From positions 1-40,520 of the forward strand of contig NZ_JAHUXA010000027.1 in NCBI RefSeq assembly GCF_019218745.1: a DNA stretch of 40,520 bases, read 5' to 3'. This DNA comes from Enterobacter sp. ENT03. Its GTDB lineage: Bacteria; Pseudomonadota; Gammaproteobacteria; Enterobacterales; Enterobacteriaceae. Made by a program: the position numbers and the translations under genes. The notes below the pieces were generated by a model, which worked only from the letters and a program-made list of their open reading frames with translations, did no database searches and was not told the origin of the DNA. Positions 9,077 to 18,671 of the stretch are shown piece by piece. The stretch's first letter is position 1. Every line of letters starts with the position of its first letter.

Positions 9077-9268
9077 TTCGTTGATGCATATCAACCGATC
9101 CCGCGATCGCATTTCTCCGATTTGTTTATTTTATGTAAAATGTATTTGTGTAAAAAGTCACGCCGTTGTAGTTAAAAAGGTTGAGTTAGATCTCATAAAC
9201 GGGTACATATAGCCTGTGAAGTTACATATGTAAATTAATTGTGAAGATTTTGCTCTCAGGGAAATAAC

Positions 9269-9613
9269 GTGAATACATTAAACCTCTCTATCGTGCACCG
9301 GTTGCCGCAGAACTATCGCTGGCTGGCGGGAAGCGCAGGTTCGAAAGTTGAACCGATTCCGCACAATGGACAGAGCGGCGATAATTGTCTGGTTGCGTTG
9401 AAACTGTTAAGCCCGGATGGCGATAGCGCGTGGCCGGTGATGCATAAGCTCAGCGAGGCGCTAAGCGACATTGAAGTGGACTGCTCGGTGCTGGAATGTG
9501 AAGGCGAGCCGTGCCTGTTTGTTAATCGTCAGGACGAGTTTGCGGCCACCTGCCGCCTGAAAAACTTTGGCGTTGCCATCGCCGAGCCGTTCTCTAACAA
9601 CAATCCCTTCTGA
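9269..9613 (+). CDS. yejG: Conserved hypothetical protein YejG
   Basis: This 114-residue protein of unknown biochemical function has the same length as E. coli YejG. The C-terminal half ([20 protein letters not shown]) and the end [12 protein letters not shown] are strongly conserved. It has no signal peptide or membrane segment. The start is GTG 9269 with CAGGGA upstream. It is convergent with yejF, separated by only three bases, and preceded by about 220 AT-rich bases after bcr. Confidence 0.9.
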   Translation: MNTLNLSIVHRLPQNYRWLAGSAGSKVEPIPHNGQSGDNCLVALKLLSPDGDSAWPVMHKLSEALSDIEVDCSVLECEGEPCLFVNRQDEFAATCRLKNFGVAIAEPFSNNNPF

Positions 9614-9616
9614 ATC

Positions 9617-11206
9617 TCAGCTTAGCGACAGCAGCTGGCGCGTATAGGCCTGCTGCGGCTGGCTGAATACTTGCGCGCACTCTCCCTGTTCGACCACCTC
9701 TCCCTGCCGTAGCACCACCACCTGATGACAAAGCGATCGCACTACGCGCAGATCATGGCTGATGAAGATGTACGCCAGACGGTGTTTCTCCTGCAACGAT
9801 TTTAACAGCGCGAGGATCTGCGCCTGCACGGTGCGATCCAGCGATGACGTTGGTTCATCCAGCACGATCAGCTCAGGCTTTAAGATCAGCGCCCGGGCAA
9901 TGGCGATACGTTGCCGCTGGCCGCCGGAAAACTCCGCCGGATAGCGATGGCGGGTATCCGGATCAAGTCCCACCTCCCGCATTACCGCTTTCACCTGTTC
10001 TTCCCGCTCCGCCCGTGACAGGGCAGGCTGATGCACCCGCAACCCCTCTTCGATGATCTGCTGCACATCCAGACGGGGATTGAGCGAAGAGTTCGGATCC
10101 TGAAACACCACCTGCATCCGGTGACGCACCGGCAGCATCTGCCGCCGATCCCACGCGTGCAGCGGCTGGTTGTCGAATTCAATCTGTCCTTCGCTGTGAA
10201 TTAGCCGCAGCAGCGCAAGCCCGGTGGTGCTTTTGCCCGATCCCGATTCGCCCACCAGTCCCAGCGTTTCGCCGGGGCGCAGGGTAAAGCTGAGATGATT
10301 AACCACCGGTTTTTTGCCGGTTACGCGACGGAAAAGGCCACTGCGCAGCGGAAAGGCGACGTTCAGATCCTGTACCTGCAACAGCGGCGGCAGGTCAGGG
10401 AGGAGCGGTACTGGATCGCCCACGGGTTCACTATCCAGAAGCCGCTGCGTATAAGGATGCTGCGGGCGGGCAAACAGTTCTGCGGCGCGGTTTTGTTCCA
10501 CGCAGCGGCCGTTTTGCATCACCGCCACGCTATCCGCCAGCTTTTTCACAATGCTCAGGTTATGGGTAATAAACAGCAGCCCCATGTTCAGCTCATCACG
10601 CAGTTCGCGCAGCAGTTGCAGGATCTGTGCCTGCACCGAGACGTCCAGCGCGGTGGTCGGCTCGTCGGCGATCAATAGTTCCGGGCGCGTCAGCAGCGCC
10701 ATGGCGATCATGACCCGTTGCCGTTCGCCGCCGGAAAGCTGATGCGGGAAATCGTTCAGCCGGGAACGGGCATTGCGGATACCCACGCGATCCAGACAAT
10801 CAAGCATTTCGCTGCGGGCCGCCTCACGCCGCATGCCGCGATGCAGGGAGAGCACTTCGTAAAGCTGTTTTTCCAGCGTATGCAACGGGTTAAGCGACAC
10901 CATCGGCTCCTGGAAAATCATCGCGATTTTGTTGCCGCGCACGCCGCGCAGGGTTTTTTCACTGGCATGAAGCAGCGAAGCGCCCTTGAACAGAATATCG
11001 CCGGTAGGGTATTCCACCGGCGGCGAGGGCAGCAGCCGCAGCACGGACAGCGCCGTCACACTTTTGCCAGAGCCGGATTCGCCCACCAGCGCCAGGGTTT
11101 CACCGGCATGGATCTGCAAGGAGAGATCGCTGACCACGGTGCGTAGTTGTTGCTGATGGCGGAACGCCACCGACAGGGAATTTATCGCCAGCAGAGGAGT
11201 GCTCAT
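9617..11206 (-). CDS. yejF: Peptide ABC transporter, fused tandem ATP-binding protein YejF
   Basis: A 529-residue protein with two ABC ATPase domains in one chain. The first half has Walker A GESGSGKS and signature LSGGERQRV; the second has GESGSGKST and signature FSGGQRQRI followed by LDEPTSSLD. It powers the YejABEF importer, the microcin C uptake system in E. coli. The start at 11206, one base after the yejE stop, gives the standard N-terminus; the longer frame to 11230 overlaps yejE. It is the last gene of yejABEF. Confidence 0.95.
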   Translation of the reverse strand: MSTPLLAINSLSVAFRHQQQLRTVVSDLSLQIHAGETLALVGESGSGKSVTALSVLRLLPSPPVEYPTGDILFKGASLLHASEKTLRGVRGNKIAMIFQEPMVSLNPLHTLEKQLYEVLSLHRGMRREAARSEMLDCLDRVGIRNARSRLNDFPHQLSGGERQRVMIAMALLTRPELLIADEPTTALDVSVQAQILQLLRELRDELNMGLLFITHNLSIVKKLADSVAVMQNGRCVEQNRAAELFARPQHPYTQRLLDSEPVGDPVPLLPDLPPLLQVQDLNVAFPLRSGLFRRVTGKKPVVNHLSFTLRPGETLGLVGESGSGKSTTGLALLRLIHSEGQIEFDNQPLHAWDRRQMLPVRHRMQVVFQDPNSSLNPRLDVQQIIEEGLRVHQPALSRAEREEQVKAVMREVGLDPDTRHRYPAEFSGGQRQRIAIARALILKPELIVLDEPTSSLDRTVQAQILALLKSLQEKHRLAYIFISHDLRVVRSLCHQVVVLRQGEVVEQGECAQVFSQPQQAYTRQLLSLS

Positions 11207-11207
11207 C

Positions 11208-12233
11208 TTAAACCGCCTTATTCGGATCAAAGGCGTCGCGCACCGCTTCGCCGATGAAAATTAACAGCGATAACAGCACCGCCACGGATAAAAAACCTGC
11301 GATGCCAAGCCAGGGGGCCTGGAGATTATTTTTGCCCTGTAACAGCAGCTCACCCAGCGACGGCGAACCAAGCGGCAGGCCGAAGCCAAGGAAATCCAGC
11401 GAGGTGAGGGTGGTAATAGAACTGCACAGAATAAAGGGGATAAAGGTCAGTACGGCGACCATGGCATTGGGCAGCATATGGCGCAGAATGATGCTGCGAT
11501 CGCTGACGCCCAGCGCCTGCGCCGCACGGATATAATCAAAGTTGCGGGTGCGTAAAAACTCTGCCCGCACCACGCCCACCAGACTCATCCAGCCGAACAG
11601 CACCGTCACCGCCAGCAGCCACCAGAAGCCTGGCTGAATGACGCTGGAGAGCAGGATGATCAAAAATAGCGTCGGCATGCCTGCCCAGACTTCGATGACC
11701 CGCTGACCAAGCAGGTCGATGCGCCCGCCGTAATAGCCCTGGATCGCTCCGACCATCACGCCGATGACGCTGGAGCATAAGGTCAGCATCAGGCCAAACA
11801 GCACGGAAATACGCGTACCGTAGAGAATACGCGCCAGCACGTCGCTGCCGTTGGCATCGGTGCCCAGCCAGTTTTGCGCTGATGGCGGCGACGGGAACGG
11901 GGTGTCGGTGGCGAAATTAATGCTGCGCGCACCGAAGCGCACCGGCGCCCATAATACCCATGCGTGCTCCTCCAGCTGCTTTTGCAGCCACGGATCCTGA
12001 TAGTCTGCCGGGGTGGCGAACTGTCCGCCAAATACCGTTTCGCGGTAATCCTTCAGCACCGGCGCGTACCACTGCCCCTCGTAGCGCACCAGCAGCGGCT
12101 TATCGTTGGCAATCAGTTCTGCGCACAGGCTGAGGGAAAACAGCACAAGGAAAATCCAGAATGACCAGTAGCCACGGCGATTCTGGCGAAAGCGCGCCCA
12201 GCGGGCCTGGTTAACGGGGCTTAATCGACGCAT
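11208..12233 (-). CDS. yejE: Peptide ABC transporter permease YejE
   Basis: A 341-residue inner-membrane permease of the OppC type, the same length as in E. coli. It has an N-terminal membrane segment (about 19-40), a periplasmic loop and a C-terminal BPD_transp_1 domain starting near WLGTDANGSDVLARI. The EAA-type loop lies around RAAQALGVSDRSIILRHMLPN. The start overlaps the yejB stop by one base (TGATG), showing translational coupling. Confidence 0.95.
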   Translation of the reverse strand: MRRLSPVNQARWARFRQNRRGYWSFWIFLVLFSLSLCAELIANDKPLLVRYEGQWYAPVLKDYRETVFGGQFATPADYQDPWLQKQLEEHAWVLWAPVRFGARSINFATDTPFPSPPSAQNWLGTDANGSDVLARILYGTRISVLFGLMLTLCSSVIGVMVGAIQGYYGGRIDLLGQRVIEVWAGMPTLFLIILLSSVIQPGFWWLLAVTVLFGWMSLVGVVRAEFLRTRNFDYIRAAQALGVSDRSIILRHMLPNAMVAVLTFIPFILCSSITTLTSLDFLGFGLPLGSPSLGELLLQGKNNLQAPWLGIAGFLSVAVLLSLLIFIGEAVRDAFDPNKAV

Positions 12234-13327
12234 CAGCGACCCTCAAAATCAATACGTGGATCCACCAGCGTATAGCTGACATCGCTGAGGATATTCAGCA
12301 GCAGGCCAATCAGGGTGAAGATATACAGCGTGCCGAACATCACCGGATAATCCCGCGATACGGTGGCTTCATAGCCGAGCAGCCCCAGCCCGTTGAGCGA
12401 GAACATCACTTCGATCAGCAGGGAGCCGGTAAAAAACATGCTGATAAAGGTGGCCGGGAAACCAGCGATCACCAGCAGCATGGCGTTACGGAAGACGTGT
12501 TTGTGCAGGATATTGCGCTCGCTCACCCCTTTGGCGCGGGCGGTGACCACGTACTGCTTACGGATCTCATCAAGAAACGAGTTTTTGGTCAGCATGGTTA
12601 ACGCCGCGAAGCCGCCGATCACCGTCGCCAGCACCGGCAGCGTGATATGCCACAGGTAGTCGGTGATTTTCTGATACCAGGGCAGGGTGTCAAAGTTAGC
12701 GCTCACCAGCCCGCGCAGCGGGAAAATATCGTAATAGCTGCCACCGGCAAATAATACGATCAGCAGTACCGCAAACAGGAACGCCGGAATAGCGTAGCCG
12801 ATGATGATAAAGGCGCTGCTCCAGATGTCGAAGCGGCTGCCGTTGTGCACCGCTTTGCGGATCCCCAGCGGAATGGACACCAGATAGATAATCAGCGTGC
12901 CCCACAGCCCGAGCGTTATCGATACCGGCATACTCTCTTTGATCAGTTGCAGCACCGAGGCGCTGCGAAACAGGCTGTCGCCAAAATCAAAACGCAGATA
13001 ATTCCACAGCATGGTGAAGTAGCGCTCATGCAGCGGTTTGTCGAAGCCATAACGTTTGGTAATTTCCGCGATCACTTCCGGATCCAGGCCACGCCCGCCG
13101 CGATAATTGCCTTCGCTGATGTTACCCACGCCGGTACGGGCATGGGACGCGCCCATACCGCCATCGCCGCCGCCGGGCATCGCGCCTTTCTGACCAAACT
13201 CGATAGCGGCAATCGCCTGATCCACCGGGCCGCCGGGGGCGATCTGCACAATGAAAAAGTTAATGGTGATGATCGCCCACAGGGTAGGGATCAGCAGCAG
13301 TAAACGACGAAGTACATACGCGCCCAT
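12233..13327 (-). CDS. yejB: Peptide ABC transporter permease YejB
   Basis: A 364-residue permease of the OppB/DppB type, the same length as the E. coli protein. The N-terminal segment [17 protein letters not shown] is the usual OppB-type first helix. A glycine-rich insert ([12 protein letters not shown], about residues 48-60) sits in the first periplasmic loop. The EAA-like loop is at [21 protein letters not shown]. It pairs with YejE to form the membrane channel. It starts nine bases after yejA stops and overlaps yejE by one base. Confidence 0.95.
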   Translation of the reverse strand: MGAYVLRRLLLLIPTLWAIITINFFIVQIAPGGPVDQAIAAIEFGQKGAMPGGGDGGMGASHARTGVGNISEGNYRGGRGLDPEVIAEITKRYGFDKPLHERYFTMLWNYLRFDFGDSLFRSASVLQLIKESMPVSITLGLWGTLIIYLVSIPLGIRKAVHNGSRFDIWSSAFIIIGYAIPAFLFAVLLIVLFAGGSYYDIFPLRGLVSANFDTLPWYQKITDYLWHITLPVLATVIGGFAALTMLTKNSFLDEIRKQYVVTARAKGVSERNILHKHVFRNAMLLVIAGFPATFISMFFTGSLLIEVMFSLNGLGLLGYEATVSRDYPVMFGTLYIFTLIGLLLNILSDVSYTLVDPRIDFEGR

Positions 13328-13336
13328 CGTCTCTCC

Positions 13337-15145
13337 TTAGCGTCTGGCAGCCGGCAGTTTCGCCGCTTTATTAACGTCGTACCACCAGGTATCAAACCCG
13401 AGTGAATAAACCGGGCGCTGCGCGGGCATGGAAAATTTATCCCAGTAAGCGAGGCGATCGGATGCCATAAACCACATCGGCAGCATGTAATAGTTCCACG
13501 TCAGCACCCGATCCAGCGCCCGGCCCAGCGGCAGCAGTTTCTCTTTATCACCTTGCGCTGCGATGATTTTGTCGAGCAGCGTATCGATGATCGGACTGGT
13601 CACGCCCGGCGTGTTGTAACTGGAATTAATATAGGCCGAGCCCCAGGAGATTTGCAGATGGGTGTCCGGCCAGGGGCGAGCCTGCAACGTGCGCGGCATC
13701 ATGTCAAAATCCCGGCTGCGCAGACGATTGGTGATCTGCGAGTTATCCACCTGGCGCACATTGAGGGTTACGCCAAGCCGCGCCAGGTTATGCTGGAATG
13801 GCATCACCCACAGATTATTGCTCCCGGCGGGCAGCAGCACCTCGAAGCTGAAGGGTTTACCGGTTTTCGCATTCACGCGCTGTTTACCCTTCAGCACCCA
13901 GCCCGCCTCATCCAGCAACTTGCCCGCCTTCAGCAGGTTGTTGCGGTCAAAGCCGTTGCCCTGGGAAACGGGCGGCTGATAGATGGAGGTAAACACCTCC
14001 GGGGGGAGTTCAGCCTTCATTGGCGCAAGCAGCGTCAGCTCGGCGGCGTCCGGATAGCTACGCGCGGCATATTCGGTATTCTGGAAATAGCTGTTGGTGC
14101 GTGAGTAAGCGTTATAAAACAGCGCCTTGTTCATCCACTCAAAATCGAAAGCCAGCGTCAGCGCTTCCCGCACGCGACGATCCTGAAACAACGGGCGCTG
14201 GTTATTAAACGCCAGCCAGCGCGTATCCTGCGCCGATTCGTTTTTCTGCTCGTCTTTAACAATAAAGTGGTTGGCGAAATTTTTGCCGGTGTAGCGCGTC
14301 GCCCAGTTTTTGGCATCGCCTTCCTGACGAAAATCAAACGCGCCCGCTTTGAAGGCTTCGAAGGCCACGTTGTCGTCCAGATAGTAGTCATAGCGAATAT
14401 TATCGAAATTCCAGCGTCCGCGATTGACCGGCAGATCCGCGGCCCAGTAATCCCGCACGCGGGTGTACGCAATATATTGCCCCATACGCCACTGGCTGAT
14501 GCGGTACGGCCCACCGCCCAGTGGTGGAACGGAGAGCGGATCGCTGAGCTTGTGATTTTTCCAGAATTTCTCCGGCATCACCGGCAGGCTGAACAGGCTC
14601 AGCAGATCTTCTTTACTGGGTTTGGCAAGGGTGATCCGCACGGTCAGCGGCGCGATGGCTTTGACGGTGGTGCCTTTATAGATCAGCCGAAACTGCGGCA
14701 CGCCTTCGGTCATAAATTTCGTAAAGGAAAACGCCACGTCGCTGGCTTTAACCGGCGAGCCGTCCTGAAAGGTTGCTTTCGGATTAATAGCGATTTCCGC
14801 CCAGGAAAAATCATCGGCGTAGCGCACCATCTCCGCAATCAGCGGGTAGTAGCTGCCGGGTTCATCGTCCGAGGTGGTGAATAAGGTGTCATACAGGGCG
14901 TCGGTGCGTACTGCGGCATTGCCGCGCAGGGCGAAGCGGTTGAAGTTATCAAAGGTGCCAATCACCGCCAGCGTGATGTTACCGCCTTTCGGGGCCGCCG
15001 GGTTCACATAATCGAAATGGGTAAAATCCGCGGCGTATTTCGGCTCGCCAATCACCGCGAAGGCGTAACTCTCTTTTATCGTCTGCGCCTGAGTCGCGAA
15101 GCTCAGCAGGGCGAACAGCATCATTATTACGCGCATAGAACTCAT
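13337..15145 (-). CDS. yejA: Periplasmic peptide-binding protein YejA
   Basis: A 602-residue SBP_bac_5 family solute-binding protein, E. coli relative about 604. A signal peptide is visible (residues 1 to about 20, ending FATQA before QTIKESYAF). It delivers oligopeptides, including peptide-nucleotide antibiotics of the microcin C type, to YejBE. ATG 15145 has GGAAG eight bases upstream; a start three codons in (MRVIMM) is also possible. It is the first gene of yejABEF, 70 bases downstream of pdeN. Confidence 0.95.
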   Translation of the reverse strand: MSSMRVIMMLFALLSFATQAQTIKESYAFAVIGEPKYAADFTHFDYVNPAAPKGGNITLAVIGTFDNFNRFALRGNAAVRTDALYDTLFTTSDDEPGSYYPLIAEMVRYADDFSWAEIAINPKATFQDGSPVKASDVAFSFTKFMTEGVPQFRLIYKGTTVKAIAPLTVRITLAKPSKEDLLSLFSLPVMPEKFWKNHKLSDPLSVPPLGGGPYRISQWRMGQYIAYTRVRDYWAADLPVNRGRWNFDNIRYDYYLDDNVAFEAFKAGAFDFRQEGDAKNWATRYTGKNFANHFIVKDEQKNESAQDTRWLAFNNQRPLFQDRRVREALTLAFDFEWMNKALFYNAYSRTNSYFQNTEYAARSYPDAAELTLLAPMKAELPPEVFTSIYQPPVSQGNGFDRNNLLKAGKLLDEAGWVLKGKQRVNAKTGKPFSFEVLLPAGSNNLWVMPFQHNLARLGVTLNVRQVDNSQITNRLRSRDFDMMPRTLQARPWPDTHLQISWGSAYINSSYNTPGVTSPIIDTLLDKIIAAQGDKEKLLPLGRALDRVLTWNYYMLPMWFMASDRLAYWDKFSMPAQRPVYSLGFDTWWYDVNKAAKLPAARR

Positions 15146-15215
15146 CGGGTGGCTTCCTTTTACCAGCGCTGGGACCGGTGAATAATAAGGGACAGGCAGG
15201 TGAAGGGTAAACGTT

Positions 15216-16778
15216 TCACCCCTGAAGCTGGCTGAAAAAAGGTGGTGGCTGCCAGTTCAGCAACTGCGCCAGCGTCATCGGACGGCAAAAATAGTAGCCC
15301 TGCAGGTAGTGTACACCCCTGGCGCGTAGCCATTTTGCCTGTTCAGCGGTTTCCACGCCTTCCGCAACCGTCCGCATGTTCAGCCGCTTTGCCAGCATCA
15401 GCACCGTATCCAGCACCGGTGAGGACATCGTATCCATGTCGATCGCATTCACAAAGGCGCGATCGATTTTCAGGTAATCCAGGGTAAAGCGTTCGAGATA
15501 AATCAGCGCGCTGTGGCCGGTGCCAAAATCATCAATGGCAATTTCGTAGCCTTTCTCATGCAGACGGTTGAATAAGGTGACGGCTTCGCCATGCTTAAGC
15601 ATATTACGTTCGGTGATTTCCAGCACAATGCTGAAATGCTGAGCGGGCAGCGAGGCCGCCAGCCAATCGAGATCCTCGGTAAAACTGGCCGCGTGCAGAT
15701 GGCCGGTGGCGATATTTATGCCGAGCTTTGTCCCCGCAGGCAGCACACTCTGTAAGGCATCGCCGTCACGGGCGATCAGCCGAAACAGATGCTGCGTCAG
15801 CGGCACCATCAGCTTTTGCGCTTCGGCGCGCGGAATAAAGGTATTCGGAGAGATGTCGCCCTTGGTCGGATGTTTCCAGCGCAGCAGCACTTCCGCGCCG
15901 CTGACCCGCAGCGTACTGGCATCCACGACAGGTTGATACACCACATAGAAGTGATCGTGCTTAATCGCCTGCACAATATCTCTGCCGGGGCGCAGACGGC
16001 GGTGCAACAGCAGGGCGCTGAGCAGGCCTGCCAGCAGTCCCGCCATTAACGCCGGCAACAGCGCCAGCTGAATATCCTGGGGCGTCCAGCGCTCTGCATA
16101 CATCCACAGGCTGAGCGGCAGACTGTCGATCGCAGCATGGTGCACCGACTGCCCGGCGAAATCACGCAGGGAAATAAGCCGGTTCGAAAAAGTAGAAATT
16201 CCGCGATCGCCAATCGCCAGCGCGATACCCTGGTAATTATCCTGCAGCGAGGAGGTGATAAGCGCAGGGGTGAGATTGATGTTGATTGAGGCAAACACGC
16301 CATGTTGATCATCAAACGGGTTTTGATACCAGATGCCAATGGCCGGGGTGTCAGGCATCATCGGCGTGCCGGGTAAAATCACCATATCCAGCTTTTTGCT
16401 GACATCAATGCCGGGAATGAGATCGACCAGCGGCACATCCAGTGCGCCCGTGGCGGATGAGCAAAAGGCATTCTGGTCGCGCACCAGTAAAAATGCCCGC
16501 ACGTTTACGCTGAAAGCTGCCCGCGACGTTAATTCACTGGCGACGTCTTCGCAGCTGTTTAAGGTTAAAGGTTGCAGTAAATCGGTGGTGGTATGCAGTT
16601 CGCTAAAATAATGTTCAAAATTTGAGTTAATTTCGGTGAATAAACGTTCTAACTGAATTTCACGATGGTGATGCGCAATTATAAATTGCAGGCTTCCCGC
16701 AATAATGCCCGTAATAACGCCTATCAGAATACTGAGCGTCAGAATTTTTCGATTGGCATGCGTGAAGCGGATCGGCAT
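15216..16778 (-). CDS. pdeN: Cyclic-di-GMP phosphodiesterase PdeN (Rtn), CSS and EAL domains
   Basis: This 520-residue protein has two membrane segments, about 14-35 and 236-258, flanking a periplasmic CSS-motif sensor with conserved cysteines (LNSCEDV and AFCSSATG). The cytoplasmic EAL domain follows from about 265. EAL-type residues are in place: EVLLRW as the signature, LEITER, DDFGTGHSAL and AEGVET, so it should hydrolyse c-di-GMP. CSS-type sensors respond to periplasmic thiol redox state in related proteins. The order mepS-pdeN-yejA matches E. coli. A terminator at 16863-16896 separates it from mepS. Confidence 0.92.
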   Translation of the reverse strand: MPIRFTHANRKILTLSILIGVITGIIAGSLQFIIAHHHREIQLERLFTEINSNFEHYFSELHTTTDLLQPLTLNSCEDVASELTSRAAFSVNVRAFLLVRDQNAFCSSATGALDVPLVDLIPGIDVSKKLDMVILPGTPMMPDTPAIGIWYQNPFDDQHGVFASININLTPALITSSLQDNYQGIALAIGDRGISTFSNRLISLRDFAGQSVHHAAIDSLPLSLWMYAERWTPQDIQLALLPALMAGLLAGLLSALLLHRRLRPGRDIVQAIKHDHFYVVYQPVVDASTLRVSGAEVLLRWKHPTKGDISPNTFIPRAEAQKLMVPLTQHLFRLIARDGDALQSVLPAGTKLGINIATGHLHAASFTEDLDWLAASLPAQHFSIVLEITERNMLKHGEAVTLFNRLHEKGYEIAIDDFGTGHSALIYLERFTLDYLKIDRAFVNAIDMDTMSSPVLDTVLMLAKRLNMRTVAEGVETAEQAKWLRARGVHYLQGYYFCRPMTLAQLLNWQPPPFFSQLQG

Positions 16779-16862
16779 AGGGGTACGTTGTCCAGAGTAG
16801 CCACGGAGGATCGCCTTGATTTGTCAGACTATAGCCTGGAAAGGACATCGCCGTCAGCAGGC

Positions 16863-16896
16863 AAAAAAAAAGCACTGCCGGAGCAGCGCTTTTTTT
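16863..16896. terminator. Terminator downstream of mepS
   Basis: AAAAAAAAAGCACTGC, loop CGGA, GCAGCGCTTTTTTT forms a stem with one internal mismatch and A/T runs on both sides. It ends mepS transcription on the minus strand and could also act on the plus strand. Confidence 0.85.
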
Positions 16897-16936
16897 CTAT
16901 CGTCTTGTCAGTCAAGGGAAACTAACAAGTCAAAAC

Positions 16937-17503
16937 TTAACTGCGGACTAAGACGCGACGCGCTTCGTTATAACGCTTTTTCCAGTATGGCTCATCCATA
17001 CTTGAAATCACGACACCGCTGCTGGTAGAGGCATGGACAAACTGATTATTGCCGATATAAATACCAACGTGACGTCCGGTAGAGCCGGCTTTAAACAGCA
17101 CCAGATCGCCGGTGCGTAAGCTGGTGCGTGAAACGGATTTACCCATTTCCTGCTGCTCATAAGTAGAACGCGGCAGTTCTAAACCAAATTGTTCACGGAA
17201 AGTACGTTGTACGAAACCAGAACAGTCAATACCTTTTTTGGTATCGCCGCCAAGACGATAACGAACGCCTTTCCAGCTTGCGTATTGATCCATAAGGCGA
17301 GATTTAACATCAAGATTACGAACCATCGTCTCAAATTCATCCTGAGAGGCTTGCAGTGACGAGGCATCTTCGGTGCCCACAACATGCGTCTCAGGGTGCA
17401 TATTCTTTGCGGTATTAGTTGAACAAGCTGAAAGCAGGACCGCGACTGCTAACGCGGGGATCGCCCGCACGATATATCTCAAAATCGGTTGAGATTTGAC
17501 CAT
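16937..17503 (-). CDS. mepS: Murein DD-endopeptidase MepS (Spr), lipoprotein
   Basis: A 188-residue outer-membrane lipoprotein of the NlpC/P60 family. It cuts D-Ala-mDAP crosslinks so new peptidoglycan can be inserted. The signal peptide ends in the lipobox LLSAC with lipidated C27. The catalytic triad is C94 (GIDCSGF), H145 (GRHVGIY) and H157 (FVHAS). Length and N-terminus [10 protein letters not shown] match E. coli. It is a monocistronic gene with a long AT-rich upstream region and a strong terminator downstream. Confidence 0.96.
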   Translation of the reverse strand: MVKSQPILRYIVRAIPALAVAVLLSACSTNTAKNMHPETHVVGTEDASSLQASQDEFETMVRNLDVKSRLMDQYASWKGVRYRLGGDTKKGIDCSGFVQRTFREQFGLELPRSTYEQQEMGKSVSRTSLRTGDLVLFKAGSTGRHVGIYIGNNQFVHASTSSGVVISSMDEPYWKKRYNEARRVLVRS

Positions 17504-17920
17504 GTTGTTTATTTTCCCTTGAAGTCCTTAACGATAAATATCGCTATATAAATGCCAAACGTGACGAGATTAATTACCTGCGCACTACGACACAATTCCT
17601 CTTGATCAAATCTGTGCATAAACGCACAAATTTATTCACAGCGGGAATATTTTATGTCTGTGAGGCGAAACGCAGTCGAGAGTACCCGATCACCCCAGGC
17701 ATTGCGAGCCTTTTTATGTGTTTTTTTATAAGAAATTATGATACCGAAAGTGAAAAAATAACTTTGTACAAGAAGTCGGCAATTTAGCTTAAAAACTATG
17801 CATCTTGCTCATTTAGCTGGAGAAAATTTGTTCCGGGAGTATGACAACGTGCGGCAGGGATGCTCATTATTTAGCAGGGAACGTTACCGCTCCCTGCAAC
17901 GAGCTATTCATACACGTTAT
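17504..17920. other. Intergenic region between mepS and lpxT
   Basis: These 417 AT-rich bases contain no coding sequence I can support. They must hold the mepS promoter, on the minus strand near 17504-17600. At 17874-17897 a hairpin GCAGGGA/TCCCTGC follows the lpxT stop and may end lpxT transcription, though it lacks a good T-tract. The small frame at 17602-17787 has no recognisable protein. Confidence 0.5.
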
Positions 17921-18637
17921 TTATTTGTTTAAATATTGTTTGCTTTTATAAGGCAAATAATAGTCAAACAGGGAAATGATTTTATCGCAAAGGGGGGTTA
18001 ACAGTACCCATGGTAAGCCAATGAGTACGGCAGAAAGGGATCCAACGGCAATATCGGTAAACCAGTGCGCGCCAATCATTACCCGCGGAAAAGCAAAAAA
18101 CACCACAATCACCAGGGCAATAGCACAGGCCCGCTTACCAAAATAACGCCACATAACGGCTGAAAAAATAAGCAGCATCATGCCGTGATCGCCAGGGAAA
18201 CTGTCTGCCGAAGCGTCTTTTGTGGGAATAACACTTAGCAAATGGCTCACGCGATGACTATGCTCGAAGAATAACGACGGGCTGGCACGTTTGACCGGAT
18301 ACAGCGCCTGCGCCAGTTGGTTGATCACCAGCGCCGTCAGTAACATCATCAGACCAATCATTACTACGCGGCGACGGCCTGCCGCCCCGGCGCTACGCCA
18401 GAAGCTCACCATCAGCGCGCCCATCGCCAGTAACGAACAGGCATCAAATGCACGATTATTCGTAATCGCCACCAGCCACAAAAAGGCACGGCTTTCGGTC
18501 AGTTTTGCATTAAAGAAATGAAAAATAGCCGAATCCAGGGTAAACCACATGCCATGGTTTACCGATAAGTACCAGGATAAAAAAAGCGCCAGACCGGCGG
18601 CGTTTAACAATAAAATCAGGGGAAGTCGCGTCTTCAT
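17921..18637 (-). CDS. lpxT: Lipid A 1-diphosphate synthase LpxT (YeiU)
   Basis: A 238-residue inner-membrane enzyme of the PAP2 phosphatase superfamily. It moves a phosphate from undecaprenyl pyrophosphate to the 1-phosphate of lipid A, which also recycles the carrier. Six hydrophobic segments are visible. The three PAP2 motifs are KRASPSLFF, SFPGDHGMML and RVMIGAHWFTDI, with the catalytic histidines present. It lies 34 bases downstream of yeiR in the same direction and may be cotranscribed. Confidence 0.93.
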   Translation of the reverse strand: MKTRLPLILLLNAAGLALFLSWYLSVNHGMWFTLDSAIFHFFNAKLTESRAFLWLVAITNNRAFDACSLLAMGALMVSFWRSAGAAGRRRVVMIGLMMLLTALVINQLAQALYPVKRASPSLFFEHSHRVSHLLSVIPTKDASADSFPGDHGMMLLIFSAVMWRYFGKRACAIALVIVVFFAFPRVMIGAHWFTDIAVGSLSAVLIGLPWVLLTPLCDKIISLFDYYLPYKSKQYLNK

Positions 18638-18671
18638 GTGTTCATCTAAACCTTAGGTATCAGATGTAACG

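Noticed and set aside
15146..15215. Possible coupling of pdeN with yejA
   Set aside because: A 70-base gap and unrelated roles; no promoter or terminator could be firmly read, so no operon is claimed.
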